A stretch of 64,000 nt of DNA from the NCBI RefSeq assembly GCF_013409505.1, contig NZ_JACCBN010000001.1, forward strand, positions 2,108,001-2,172,000, written 5' to 3'. The translations under genes were made by a program, and so were the position numbers. The notes beneath the pieces are model-generated. The model searched no databases and had not been told where the DNA came from. It saw only the letters and a list, made by a program, of their open reading frames with translations. This DNA comes from Actinomycetospora corticicola (GTDB taxonomy: Bacteria > Actinomycetota > Actinomycetes > Mycobacteriales > Pseudonocardiaceae). This document shows positions 49,479 through 57,833 of the stretch, piece after piece. Position 1 is the first letter of the stretch; the number at the start of each line of letters is the position of its first letter.

Positions 49479-50900
49479 GTGACGGATACGGCGGAGGCAG
49501 GGGCCGGCGGTACACCGGCCAACATCACGGTCACCGACGACGCGACGATGAAGCGGGCCGTCGGCGCGGCGGCGGTCGGCAACATCACCGAGTGGTTCGA
49601 CTTCGGGGTCTACGCCTACCTGGCGACGACGATCGAGGCGAACTTCTTCCCGCCCGGGCCCCTGGCCCAGGTCGGCGTGTTCGCGGGCTTCGCCGTGTCG
49701 TTCCTGGTCAGACCGCTGGGCGGGCTGTTCTTCGGCCCCCTCGGCGACCGGATCGGCCGCACCAAGGTCCTCTCCATCACCGTCATCATGATGGCGGTCG
49801 GGACGTTCCTGCTCGGCTTCATCCCGCCGTACTCCGCGATCGGGATCTGGGCCCCGATCCTGCTGGTGCTCTGCCGCGTGGTGCAGGGCTTCTCCACCGG
49901 TGGTGAGTACGCGGGCGCGATGACCTTCATCGCCGAGTACTCGCCCGATCGGCGACGCGGATTCTTCGGCAGCTTCCTCGAGTGCGGCACGTTCATCGGT
50001 TACGCCCTCGGAGCCACGGTCGCGACCATCATCCCCCTGGTCTCGACGCCGGAGTTCGCGTCCACGTGGGCGTGGCGCATCCCGTTCTTCATCGCGCTGC
50101 CGCTCGGCATCGTCGGGGTCTACCTGCGCGTCAAGCTCGAGGAGACCCCGGCGTTCCAGACGCTGCTCTCCGAGTCCGAGGAGCGCGAGGGCCAGCAGGC
50201 AGGCGCCGGGATCAAGATGCTCTTCACGAAGTACTGGCCGGCCATGCTGACGGCCGGCGGCCTGGTCGTGGCCTGGAACATCACGAACTACATGCTCACG
50301 AGCTACATGCCGACGTTCCTCGAGGACAACGTCACCGCGACCGGCGGACAGGCGATCGACACGACGACATCGCAGATCATCCAGATCGTGATCCTCTGGG
50401 TCGCCGTCTTCATCATCCCGGCACTGGGCCTGCTCTCCGACCGCGTCGGGCGCAAGCCGTTGCTGCTCGTCGGCGCGGTCGCGCTCGTCGTCCTCGCCTT
50501 CCCGATGATCTACGTCCTCACCCTCGGCTCGGTCCCGCTCGTCGCCCTGGGTCTCGGGGTGATGGCCGTGATCCTCATCCTGTTCTCGTCGACCTGTCCG
50601 TCGACGCTCCCGGCGCTGTTCCCGACCGAGGTCCGCTACGGCGGGCTGTCGATCTCGTTCAACATCTTCGTGTCGGCCTTCGCCGGGACGACGTCGCTGA
50701 TCATGACGGCCCTCGTCCTCGGGACGGGCTGGGGCTACTGGCCCGCGGTGTACCTGATCTTCGCCGGTATCGTCGGCCTGGTCGTGCTGGTCAAGCTGAA
50801 GGACCCGGCCGGCAAGCCGTTGCTCGGCTCCAACCCCGCGGTCTCGACGCCGGAGGAGGCGCGCGAGCTCGCCGCCTCCGGTAGCGCGACACGCGGGTGA
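49479..50900 (+). CDS. MFS transporter, metabolite:H+ symporter (ProP-like)
   Basis: Twelve-helix major facilitator of the MHS family, 473 residues, resembling proline/betaine, citrate or alpha-ketoglutarate symporters. Family marks: AAAVGNITEWFDFGVYAYLA in helix 1, GPLGDRIGRTKVL (loop 2-3 motif), CRVVQGFSTGGEYAGAMTFI, EYSPDRRRGFFGSFLECG and LLSDRVGRKPLLLVGAVAL. GTG 49479 has GGGGAGG upstream and starts the cytoplasmic N-terminal tail. Substrate cannot be set. A perfect 18-bp hairpin follows. The gene is likely monocistronic. Confidence 0.94.
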   Translation: MTDTAEAGAGGTPANITVTDDATMKRAVGAAAVGNITEWFDFGVYAYLATTIEANFFPPGPLAQVGVFAGFAVSFLVRPLGGLFFGPLGDRIGRTKVLSITVIMMAVGTFLLGFIPPYSAIGIWAPILLVLCRVVQGFSTGGEYAGAMTFIAEYSPDRRRGFFGSFLECGTFIGYALGATVATIIPLVSTPEFASTWAWRIPFFIALPLGIVGVYLRVKLEETPAFQTLLSESEEREGQQAGAGIKMLFTKYWPAMLTAGGLVVAWNITNYMLTSYMPTFLEDNVTATGGQAIDTTTSQIIQIVILWVAVFIIPALGLLSDRVGRKPLLLVGAVALVVLAFPMIYVLTLGSVPLVALGLGVMAVILILFSSTCPSTLPALFPTEVRYGGLSISFNIFVSAFAGTTSLIMTALVLGTGWGYWPAVYLIFAGIVGLVVLVKLKDPAGKPLLGSNPAVSTPEEARELAASGSATRG

Positions 50901-50905
50901 GTCCC

Positions 50906-50944
50906 CTTCCCGACGGCGGGTCGCCCCGACCCGCCGTCGGGAAG
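50906..50944. terminator. Perfect bidirectional terminator made from two dispersed-motif copies
   Basis: CTTCCCGACGGCGGGTCG (50906-50923) is followed by CCC and its exact reverse complement (50927-50944). It lies between the convergent MFS and DUF4177-like genes. Each arm is a full copy of the dispersed motif. Confidence 0.85.
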
Positions 50945-50946
50945 TC

Positions 50947-51279
50947 TCAGCTCTGGCGACGCAGGACGAAGCGGCTCTCGACCACCGTCGTGTACGTCCC
51001 CGAGGAGTGCACGTAGCCGGTCGGGTAGAGCGCGTGGTGCGGCCCGCCGAACTGCACGAGCTCCCAGCCGTCACGGCCGAGCCGGTTGAGGTGCTCGGCG
51101 AACAGCCGCGCCCACGGCACGCTGTAGGGCCGGTACTCCTCGAAGATCAGCTCGTCCTTCGGGCCGATCGCGTAGGCCTGCCACTCGGCGGTGTCGTGGC
51201 CCGACGACGTCGGGTCCAGGTCGCCCTTCGCCAGTTGTACGGCGGAGATCTCGAGGGTGGCGTACTCCCAGGCGGTCAC
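50947..51279 (-). CDS. Hypothetical protein, DUF4177-like
   Basis: Small soluble protein, 110 residues. The start TAWEYATLEI and late NRLGRDGWELVQFGGP follow the WEY...GWELV pattern of DUF4177-type small proteins, although the family assignment is tentative. Middle part (WQAYAIGPKDELIFEEYRPY) is unassigned. The GTG start (51279) has no strong ribosome site; TCGCC-rich surroundings do not help. It ends 2 bp beyond the perfect terminator and is followed by nothing on its strand. Confidence 0.7.
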   Translation of the reverse strand: MTAWEYATLEISAVQLAKGDLDPTSSGHDTAEWQAYAIGPKDELIFEEYRPYSVPWARLFAEHLNRLGRDGWELVQFGGPHHALYPTGYVHSSGTYTTVVESRFVLRRQS

Positions 51280-51301
51280 ACCGGTCAGCCTGGCACGTCC
51301 G

Positions 51302-51616
51302 TCACGACGCGCGCTCGTGGCGCGAGGTCGGCGGAACGGGACGCGGCGGCCGCAGCGGCGACACCACGCCGCGCCGCAGGTTCGTCCGGCCCACGGGGAT
51401 GCCGGGGCGCGGCCGCTCGACCCGCTGCCCGCCGAGGGTCTGCGGACCGCGGCCGGGCGCAGGGGCCGCGCCGTCGCCGAGCAGGACGCCGGCGGCCTTG
51501 AGCGCGAGGGCGACGACCACGAGGACGGCCCCGAACACCGGGTGGCCGAGGGCGAACGCCGCGATCCCGGCGGCGAGTGACCCGAACCCGAGGAGCAGCA
51601 GGACGGCCGTGCGCAT
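51302..51616 (-). CDS. Small membrane protein with basic tail
   Basis: Protein of 104 residues with two N-terminal hydrophobic segments (AVLLLLGFGSLAAGIAAFAL, PVFGAVLVVVALALKAAGVL) and a proline/arginine-rich cytoplasmic tail. No family recognised. ATG 51616 is supported by TAACGT 7 nt upstream; an ORF extension to 51715 lacks any start signal. The DUF4177-like gene lies 22 bp downstream and may be co-transcribed. Confidence 0.65.
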   Translation of the reverse strand: MRTAVLLLLGFGSLAAGIAAFALGHPVFGAVLVVVALALKAAGVLLGDGAAPAPGRGPQTLGGQRVERPRPGIPVGRTNLRRGVVSPLRPPRPVPPTSRHERAS

Positions 51617-51623
51617 CCTCGAT

Positions 51624-51629
51624 ACGTTA
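51624..51629 (-). promoter_or_regulatory. -10 hexamer of the small membrane gene
   Basis: TAACGT ends 7 nt before ATG 51616. Confidence 0.45.
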
Positions 51630-51737
51630 GGTGATACCCGTTCGGGCCGCGTTGCTCCGATCGGGTCGTGGTCGGTGCGGGTGACGTGAACGGAGCGCGG
51701 CCGTAGGGTGCGCACGAGCGATCATCAGGAGGAGTGC

Positions 51738-51977
51738 ATGAGGGAAGTCTCCGTCCGTTACCTCAACGGCCCGCTGCAGGGCGTCGGCGCGGTCTCGCTG
51801 CCCGACGACGGGCCGGACGAGCCGCCGCTCGTCCAGCGGATCCCGCTCCCGACCAAGGAGCGCGGGTTCCAGGAGACGATGTCGCGCATGGTCGGCGGCC
51901 AGGGGCACGCCGTGTACGAGCGGACCACCCGCAACGAGGCCGAGGAGTGGGAGTACCAGCTCGTCCGGGTCGAGTGA
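51738..51977 (+). CDS. Hypothetical 79-residue protein
   Basis: Small soluble protein beginning MREVSVRYLNGPLQG; contains PPLVQRIPLPTKERGFQETM and ends EEWEYQLVRVE. No known family or motif. The gene is supported by an excellent ribosome site (CAGGAGGAG at 6-7 nt) before ATG 51738, which rules out the longer frame from 51708. Its own promoter may use TAGGGT near 51704. It precedes a GNAT gene by 55 bp on the same strand. Confidence 0.75.
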   Translation: MREVSVRYLNGPLQGVGAVSLPDDGPDEPPLVQRIPLPTKERGFQETMSRMVGGQGHAVYERTTRNEAEEWEYQLVRVE

Positions 51978-52032
51978 CCCGCCGCCCCTCGGTCGTGGCG
52001 CCGACCCGGGCGCGGAGTGGAGGATGCGGGCC

Positions 52033-52611
52033 ATGACCGGAGCCGCCTCGCACACCCTGCCGGACATCGTCGTGCGCCCGGCCGAGGACGCCGACGCCGA
52101 GCGCATCGCGGACGTCTTCGGCGGCTACGTGCTCGCCTCCATCGCGACGTTCGTCGAGGACCCGCCGTCGGCGGCCACCTGGCGCGAGCGGATCGCCGCC
52201 GCCCGGGAGCAGAAGCTGCCGTTCGTGGTCGCGGACCTGCCCGCCGGACGCCCGGGGGCCCCGGCGGCGGGCCTGCCCGTCGCCGGGTTCGCCGCGTGCG
52301 CGCAGTTCCGGCCGCACGCGGCCTACCGCTACACGGTCGAGGACTCGGTCTACATCGCCCCGGAGGCCACCGGGCAGGGGCTGGGCGGGCGCCTGCTGAC
52401 GACGCTCGTCGACGGCCTCGCCCACACCGACGTCCGCCAGGTGGTGGCCGTGATCGCCACCCTGCCCGACGCACGCCACGACACCGCGTCGATCGTCCTG
52501 CACCGACGGCTCGGTTTCGAGGTCGTCGGACGTATGCCGGCCGTCGGGTACAAGCAGGGGCAATGGGTGGACACGCTGATCATGCAGAAAGACCTCCGGC
52601 CCGGCCGCTGA
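52033..52611 (+). CDS. GNAT acetyltransferase, PAT/MDD-like
   Basis: N-acetyltransferase of 192 residues, like phosphinothricin/methionine sulfoximine acetyltransferases. IVVRPAEDADAERIADVFGG, then FVEDPPSAATWRERIAAARE, the acetyl-CoA loop EATGQGLGGRLLTTLVDGLA and C-terminal HRRLGFEVVGRMPAVGYKQG with WVDTLIMQKDL. Substrate uncertain: a small amine or amino-acid analogue. GGAGG at 52019-52023 abuts the first in-frame ATG (52024) but is correctly spaced for ATG 52033, which I take as the start. Confidence 0.9.
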   Translation: MTGAASHTLPDIVVRPAEDADAERIADVFGGYVLASIATFVEDPPSAATWRERIAAAREQKLPFVVADLPAGRPGAPAAGLPVAGFAACAQFRPHAAYRYTVEDSVYIAPEATGQGLGGRLLTTLVDGLAHTDVRQVVAVIATLPDARHDTASIVLHRRLGFEVVGRMPAVGYKQGQWVDTLIMQKDLRPGR

Positions 52612-53107
52612 CGGTTTCGCCCGTCGTCCTTTCCCGTCGCGTGCGGGACGGGAACGCACCGCGTGCCACGCGCTCCCCGTCCACCACATTCGTGGGAATG
52701 CGCCGCGATGCCGTCACGGAACGGGCCACGTTCCGTTCCCGCATCGGGCGCCGGATCACCTCGACGGCGCCCGAGACCCCGGCCGGGCGCCCGCCGCCAC
52801 GGGCCGCCCGGCCGGGCCCCGTCGTACCGATGCCGAGTGTGAGCCTGCCACCTGCGGCGATGCAGCGTCCCGCACGAGCGGTCCAGCGCGCCGACGCGCG
52901 CCGTGAAACTTGCCGGAAATCGTGCGCCCGATCGGGCGAAAAAGCGCGGGGGAACGTTCACCGCTCAACAGAATGGCGAGCAGGCCTCCGAAACCCCATC
53001 CAGTGAGAGGATTAGGGCCGTTCGGCGGAGATCCGCCCCCGGACGTGTCGTGCTTTCCCGGGAACGTTCCGACGACAAACCCGTTGCCAATCCGGCGACG
53101 GCCCGGA
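52612..53107. other. Gene-free stretch with hairpins
   Basis: About 500 bp before the recombinase gene without a convincing frame. It has a probable terminator TTCCCGTC-N8-GACGGGAA (52631-52654) after the GNAT gene, a hairpin ACGGAACG-GGCCA-CGTTCCGT (52716-52736), and a palindrome CGCCCGATCGGGCG followed by A5 (about 52922-52940). Parts are lower in GC than neighbours. Recombination sites of the downstream serine recombinase could lie here but cannot be identified. Confidence 0.5.
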
Positions 53108-53812
53108 ATGAGCGGTCCGGGACCGTCGTCCGTACCATTTCGAGCCGTGGAACCTGCTCATCGCGACCTTCTCGCGTCCGAGCCGGAGGCGACCTCCGGC
53201 ACGGTCGTCGGGTACGGACGTGGGTCGACCGCCATGCCCAGCGACGCGGGTGATCCCGAGGACCAGCGCGCCGCACTGCTCGCCGCCGGCTGTACGAGCC
53301 TGTTCATCGACTCCTCCTCCGGCAAGGGCGGCGCCGCCCGCCCCGAGTTCGACGCGTGTCTCGCCGCTCTCGGCCCCGGTGACGTCCTCGTCGTGGTGCG
53401 GCTCGACCGGCTGACCCGCTCGTTGCCCCAGCTGGTCGGCCTCGTCGGCGAGCTCCGGGTCCGGGGGGTCGGCTTCCGGTCGCTGCACGAGGGGCTCGAC
53501 ACCACCACCCCCGGCGGCCGACTGGTCTTCCACGTGTTCGCCGCCCTCGCCGAGTTCCTCCGGGAACTGTTGGTGGAGGGCACCCGGGACGGCCTGGCCG
53601 CGGCCCGGGCGCGGGGCCAGCGGCTGGGTCGCCCCCCCGCCCTGTCGCCCGACCAGGTCTCGCAGGCGCGCTCGATGCTGGCGCGCCCGGAGAACTCCGT
53701 GGCGTCGATCGCCCGGCTCCTCGGGGTCAGCCGCTCCACGCTCTACAAGCACGTCCCGGAACTGGGCGGACGCCAGGTGATCCCGCCGGCGCCGGAGGCC
53801 GAGAGCGGCTGA
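53108..53812 (+). CDS. Serine recombinase, resolvase/invertase family
   Basis: Site-specific recombinase of 234 residues. The catalytic block VVGYGRGST gives Ser40 (from this start) and Tyr36; RLDRLTRSLPQLV supplies the active-site arginines; FHVFAALAEFLRELL and GLAAARARGQRLGRPPA lead to the helix-turn-helix (VASIARLLGVSRSTLYKHVP). YGRGST deviates from the usual YARVST. No transposase, inverted repeats or invertible segment was found, so it is an orphan. ATG 53108 or GTG 53147 (27 residues before the serine, nearer normal) may be the start. Confidence 0.85.
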   Translation: MSGPGPSSVPFRAVEPAHRDLLASEPEATSGTVVGYGRGSTAMPSDAGDPEDQRAALLAAGCTSLFIDSSSGKGGAARPEFDACLAALGPGDVLVVVRLDRLTRSLPQLVGLVGELRVRGVGFRSLHEGLDTTTPGGRLVFHVFAALAEFLRELLVEGTRDGLAAARARGQRLGRPPALSPDQVSQARSMLARPENSVASIARLLGVSRSTLYKHVPELGGRQVIPPAPEAESG

Positions 53813-53845
53813 TCGTCCTTCGGGGCACCCTCCGCTCCCCGGGAG

Positions 53846-54694
53846 TCAGTCCGGACGCGACCCGGCCACCCGCCGGCCGCGACCCGACCCGCCGGTCCGC
53901 GTCCGGACCCGGGCGGCCCGCGCCGCCTCCCGCACGGTGGGGCGCTCGTCGACGTCCCCCGACGTCCGGTCGGTTCGGGCGTCGACCGGGGGTGCCTCGG
54001 AGGGAGCAGCGTGCAGCGTGGGTTCCGCCGGGTTCCGCGTCGGGACGACGGGCGGCGAAGGACGGGCGGGCACGGTCGGCGCTGCCGCGGGGCCGACCGA
54101 CCGGGGCCCCGGCGAGAGCCGGCGGGCCGGAGCGGGCGTCGCGACGGGCGTAGCGGATCTCGTTGCGGCCGGGACGGGCGCATGTGCGGCCGGGACGCGC
54201 GTGGCCGCGGCCGGGACGGGCTTCGCATCGACCCCGACGGGCTTGGCAGCTGCCGGGACGGGTGGGCGCGCGGGCCTCGGAGGGCCCGGCATCGGAGGTT
54301 GCGGCACGGCGGTGCGCGGAACCTGCGCGGCGGACGGGCGCCCACCTGTCGTCGGCCGCGGCGGCATCGGCTTCGGGCCCGCCGACGGGGCGGCACGACC
54401 GGGCGCCGCCATCGGTGCGGGAGACCCCGCCACGTCGGGCTCGCCGGCCTCCGGCCGACCGCGGTCGAACCAGCGCAAGGTCCGCCCGGCGGCCCAGGTG
54501 TTGACCCCGGCCACGAGTGCCACGCCGAGGGCGATGAGCCCCACCGCCCACGCGCCCGCGAAGACCAGTCCCAGGAACGCCAGCAGGGCGGCGATCGCGA
54601 CCAGCGCGGCCGCCACCATGGTCGAGGCCGCCGCTCCCCCAGACTCGTGCACGCAGTACCAGGGCAGCCGCACCCGGCGTCGGGAGCTCGTCAC
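53846..54694 (-). CDS. Membrane protein with Pro/Ala-rich disordered tail
   Basis: Unknown protein of 282 residues. Two adjacent N-terminal helices (about 25-68: MVAAALVAIAALLAFLGLVF, WAVGLIALGVALVAGVNTWA) are followed by a 200-residue Pro/Ala/Arg tail with imperfect repeats of PVPAAxxxV. Such tails appear on several proteins in this window. No domain beyond the helices is seen. The GTG start gives a short cytoplasmic N-terminus (TSSRRRVRLPW). A dispersed-motif copy lies at its 5' end (54673-54684). Confidence 0.7.
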   Translation of the reverse strand: MTSSRRRVRLPWYCVHESGGAAASTMVAAALVAIAALLAFLGLVFAGAWAVGLIALGVALVAGVNTWAAGRTLRWFDRGRPEAGEPDVAGSPAPMAAPGRAAPSAGPKPMPPRPTTGGRPSAAQVPRTAVPQPPMPGPPRPARPPVPAAAKPVGVDAKPVPAAATRVPAAHAPVPAATRSATPVATPAPARRLSPGPRSVGPAAAPTVPARPSPPVVPTRNPAEPTLHAAPSEAPPVDARTDRTSGDVDERPTVREAARAARVRTRTGGSGRGRRVAGSRPD

Positions 54695-54737
54695 AGGAAG
54701 GGCAACGGGCGGGGACCCGTCCGGGTGACGGTCGGTC

Positions 54738-55238
54738 TCACGGGGCGAGGCGACGCATCCGCACGACCGCCACGCCGGCGGCGTCGAACTCCCGCCCGGT
54801 CTCGACGTACCCGTGCCGCGCGTAGAGCGCGAGGTTCCCGGCGCTGCGGTCGCCGGTGACGAGCACCGACTCGACCCCCTGGTCGAGACTCGCGTGGGCG
54901 GCGACGATCAGCGCGGTGCCGATCCCCCGGCCCTGCAGGTCGGGCGCCACCGAGCACCGCGCGAACCCGACCGGCCCCGGGCCGTCCACGCCGTGCAACC
55001 GGACGCTGCCGGCCAGACGTGGCCCGATCCACGCGCCCCACGCCCGGGTGTCCGGGCGCACCACGTCGGCCGCGAGTTCGTCGACCGTCTCGACCAGTGG
55101 CGGGATCTCGAACGTGCCGTACAGGCGCCCCTCGGACAGGAACGCCGCGTACTGCACCGTCAGGGCCTCACCGGCGTGCTCGGGCCGCAGCCGCTCCACG
55201 AGGACCGGCACCGACCCGACGTCGGGAAGGGAGGTCAT
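54738..55238 (-). CDS. GNAT acetyltransferase
   Basis: Acetyltransferase of 166 residues, single GNAT domain. [40 protein letters not shown], the acetyl-CoA motif [20 protein letters not shown] and C-terminal [20 protein letters not shown] are clear. Substrate unknown. Its ATG overlaps the last codon of YebC by 4 bp, so it is co-translated. In mycobacteria the gene after yebC (towards ruvC) differs; ruvABC is not in the window. A perfect palindrome CCCGACGTCGGG (55215-55226) lies near its start. Confidence 0.9.
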   Translation of the reverse strand: MTSLPDVGSVPVLVERLRPEHAGEALTVQYAAFLSEGRLYGTFEIPPLVETVDELAADVVRPDTRAWGAWIGPRLAGSVRLHGVDGPGPVGFARCSVAPDLQGRGIGTALIVAAHASLDQGVESVLVTGDRSAGNLALYARHGYVETGREFDAAGVAVVRMRRLAP

Positions 55239-55996
55239 CCCACCTCGGCCATGACCTCGTCGGACGCGTCGAAGTTGGAGTAGACGTTCTGGACGTCGTC
55301 GGAGTCCTCGAGCGCGTCGATGATGCGCAGCACCTTGCGGGCACCGTCGGCGTCGACCTCGACGTTCATCGACGGGACGAAGGAGGCCTCCGCCGACTCG
55401 TAGTCGATCCCGGCGTCCTGGAGCGCCTTCCGGACCGCCACGAGGTCGGTCGCCTCGCTGAGGATCTCGAAGTTGTCGCCGAGGTCGTTGACCTCCTCGG
55501 CGCCGGCCTCGAGGACCGCGAGCAGGAGGTCGTCCTCGGCCAGCTCGGTCCCGCCCTGCTCCTTGGCGACGATGATGACGCCCTTGCGGTTGAACAGGTA
55601 GGCGACCGAACCCGGGTCGGCCATCGCACCGCCGTTGCGGCTCATCGCGATCCGGACCTCACCCGCCGCCCGGTTCTTGTTGTCGGTCAGGCACTCGATG
55701 AGCACCGCGACGCCGCCCGGGGCGTAGCCCTCGTAGGTGATCGCCTGGTAGTCGGCGCCCCCGGCCTCGGCGCCCGACCCGCGCTTGACCGCACGGTCGA
55801 TGTTGTCGTTCGGGACCGACGTCTTCTTCGCCTTCTGGATGGCGTCGTACAGCGTCGGGTTCGCGCCCGGGTCGCCGCCGCCGGTCCGCGCCGCGACCTC
55901 GATGTTCTTGATCAGCTTGGCGAACATCTTGCCGCGCTTGGCGTCGATGGCGGCTTTCTTGTGCTTCGTCGTCGCCCACTTGGAGTGGCCGCTCAT
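55235..55996 (-). CDS. YebC/PmpR-family protein
   Basis: YebC family member of 253 residues, variously described as transcriptional regulator or translation factor helping polyproline synthesis. [60 protein letters not shown] and [10 protein letters not shown] are near-invariant family sequence; the C-terminal domain contains [19 protein letters not shown] ending [15 protein letters not shown] polyproline-related role would suit a genome with so many Pro-rich tails, but this is inference. Position near pdxT matches Rv2603c. Confidence 0.96.
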   Translation of the reverse strand: MSGHSKWATTKHKKAAIDAKRGKMFAKLIKNIEVAARTGGGDPGANPTLYDAIQKAKKTSVPNDNIDRAVKRGSGAEAGGADYQAITYEGYAPGGVAVLIECLTDNKNRAAGEVRIAMSRNGGAMADPGSVAYLFNRKGVIIVAKEQGGTELAEDDLLLAVLEAGAEEVNDLGDNFEILSEATDLVAVRKALQDAGIDYESAEASFVPSMNVEVDADGARKVLRIIDALEDSDDVQNVYSNFDASDEVMAEVG

Positions 55997-56273
55997 GGTT
56001 CTCCCGCCCTTCGTCGTCCGCGCGTGGCCGTGCGGCGCCGGGCCACCGCGGTCCACGGGGGAAGGTGCCGGCGTCGGCACGGGCGGCGAGGGCCCGTTGC
56101 GGGCCCGTCGCGCTCCTACCTCGAACGTCGAGTCTACCGGCGGGGACTCCTTTCCGACGACGGGCGCCGGTGATCGGCTCCTGCGGATCGTGATCATCTC
56201 GTGATCTCGGGCTGTCCTCCGAGGTGGGCGTTCTCGGCCGTGACTGTCGGGGGTTCGTCCTAGTGTTCGAATC

Positions 56274-56633
56274 TTGGCGGTGGAGGCGGGGTTCGCGGTC
56301 GGCGACGGGGTGTTCGACACCCCGTTGCATCCCGTGTCGTTCTCCGATCCCCGGGAGAGTGTCGGGCAGGAGTGCGAGGCCGGGCTGGTGGCCTGGCAGG
56401 CCCGGCTGACCCACGACGAGTGGCGCCGCGCCTGCTGGATGCTCGAGACCGCCCGCTCCCGCGCGGACACCACGGAGCGCTGGCCGGAGCCGGACCCGCG
56501 GATCATCGCCGCGGCGTTGGGGTGGTCGGTCACGATGGCCGCGGCCCGTCTCGAGACCGCCGCCGGGGCGCTGGAACGGCTGCCGCGGCTCGGGGTGGCG
56601 ATGTGTGCGTGCGCACCGGCACGGCCGCGTTGA
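56274..56633 (+). pseudogene. Truncated DUF222/HNH endonuclease-type (13E12-like) gene
   Basis: The 119-residue frame matches only the N-terminal part of DUF222 proteins: [60 protein letters not shown] and [19 protein letters not shown]. Full members are about 400-500 residues and end in an HNH nuclease domain, absent here. After GVAM the frame drifts into CACAPARPR and stops. It is therefore a relic, or an isolated N-terminal module. These families multiply in actinobacterial genomes like mobile elements. Confidence 0.75.
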
Positions 56634-56675
56634 TGCGGTAGCTTCTGAGTCTCTCGCAGCAACTCAGGAGGTCCG

Positions 56676-57179
56676 GTGAGCACCGACACCACGCCCGTCG
56701 TCCGCGAACGCACCTACTCGTGGGACGACCCCCGGGCGCTCGCCAAGCAGGTCGAGGGTCGGACCGGGTTGGAGTTCCTGCAGGCCCTCGTGTCCGGCGA
56801 ACTGCCTCCCCCGCCGATCATGGCCACCATCGGAGCGGGGGTGGAGTCGGTGGAAGCGGGCCGCGTCGTGTTCACGCTGACCCCGGCCGAGTTCCACTAC
56901 AACCCGATCGGCTCCGTGCACGGTGGCGTCTACGCGACGTTGCTCGACTCCGCCTGCGGGTGTGCGGTCCAGTCGACGCTGCCCGCCGGGGTCGGCTACA
57001 CGAGCCTCGACCTCAGCGTGCGGTTCCTGCGGCCCATGTCCACCGGTACCGGGCCGGTGCGCTGCGAGGGGGTCGTGGTGTCGGCCGGCCGCCGGGTCGC
57101 GCTCGCCCGGGCCTCGATCACCGACACCACGGGACGGCTCCTCGGCGAAGCCACCTCGAGCTGTCTCATCCTCGCCTGA
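56676..57179 (+). CDS. PaaI-type hotdog thioesterase
   Basis: Acyl-CoA thioesterase of the PaaI/YigI hotdog family, 167 residues. [40 protein letters not shown] (active-site Asp on the hotdog helix) and [19 protein letters not shown] match. An N-terminal extension of about 45 residues includes [20 protein letters not shown], typical of this subgroup. GTG 56676 follows AGGAGG. In M. tuberculosis a TesB thioesterase lies in the pdx cluster (Rv2605c); this is a different thioesterase family. Convergent with the HxlR regulator. Confidence 0.92.
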   Translation: MSTDTTPVVRERTYSWDDPRALAKQVEGRTGLEFLQALVSGELPPPPIMATIGAGVESVEAGRVVFTLTPAEFHYNPIGSVHGGVYATLLDSACGCAVQSTLPAGVGYTSLDLSVRFLRPMSTGTGPVRCEGVVVSAGRRVALARASITDTTGRLLGEATSSCLILA

Positions 57180-57239
57180 TCGTCCGACGAGCAGGGCGGC
57201 CCGGTCGTGCCCGCCGGGCCCGCGCCACGCTTGCGGGAC

Positions 57240-57277
57240 TGCGGCGGAGTGCACCACTGGTGACGCATTCCGCCGCA
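57240..57277. terminator. Hairpin between convergent thioesterase and HxlR genes
   Basis: TGCGGCGGAGTGC (57240-57252) with GCATTCCGCCGCA (57265-57277), one mismatch; the loop contains CACCA/TGGTG. Confidence 0.65.
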
Positions 57278-57333
57278 CTCGCGGCCGTCGACGCCGTCCG
57301 TCGTGGCACCGTGGAACGCGACCCGGGCGGAGC

Positions 57334-57801
57334 TCAGGCCGACCGGCGCCGCGCCCCCGGGCCGGGCTCCATCCGAATCCGGTCGGTCGGGGTCAGGACG
57401 TGCCCGTCCGAACAGACCTCCTGCACTGCGACCGGTGCGCCGCACTCGTGCACCGCGATCGCGGGCGGGCCGGCCTCCCCCGCCGAGTGTCGGTCGCCGA
57501 ACGCCATCAAGGCCAGCAGGACCGGCCGGAGGTCACGTCCCGTCGGGGTCGGTCGGTACTCGCGGCGCGCGCGCCGGCCGGGCTCGCGGTACTCCCGGGT
57601 CTCGACGAGGCCCGCCTCGACGAGGGTGCCCAGCCGGCGGGTGAGCACGTTGCGGGCGATCCCGAGGTGGTCGACGAGCTCGTCGAAACGGCGGACGCCG
57701 TTCAGCACGTCGCGCAGGACGAGCACCGTCCACGGCTCACCGAGAACGGTCATGGTCCGCGCGATCGAGCAGGTCGCGGAGTCGAGCTCACGCCAGTCCA
57801 T
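57334..57801 (-). CDS. HxlR-family transcriptional regulator
   Basis: Winged-helix regulator of 155 residues. The HxlR core starts MDWRELDSATCSIARTMTVL, then GEPWTVLVLRDVLNGVRRFD, ELVDHLGIARNVLTRRLGTL and YRPTPTGRDLRPVLLALMAF. The N-terminal cysteine (TCSIAR) is typical of redox/aldehyde-sensing members. A C-terminal extension with AIAVHECGAPVAVQEVCSDG carries two more cysteines and could bind metal. ATG 57801 is confirmed by TACTCT 6 nt upstream. It lies 32 bp downstream of pdxT on the same strand. Confidence 0.92.
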   Translation of the reverse strand: MDWRELDSATCSIARTMTVLGEPWTVLVLRDVLNGVRRFDELVDHLGIARNVLTRRLGTLVEAGLVETREYREPGRRARREYRPTPTGRDLRPVLLALMAFGDRHSAGEAGPPAIAVHECGAPVAVQEVCSDGHVLTPTDRIRMEPGPGARRRSA

Positions 57802-57807
57802 CGGCCC

Positions 57808-57813
57808 AGAGTA
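57808..57813 (-). promoter_or_regulatory. -10 hexamer of the HxlR gene
   Basis: TACTCT ends 6 nt before ATG 57801. Confidence 0.5.
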
Positions 57814-57833
57814 GCTGGGTGGCAGGCCGGAAC

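Noticed and set aside
52910..53107. N-terminal extension of the serine recombinase
   Set aside because: The extra 66 codons are proline-rich, lack a ribosome site and precede the normal resolvase start.
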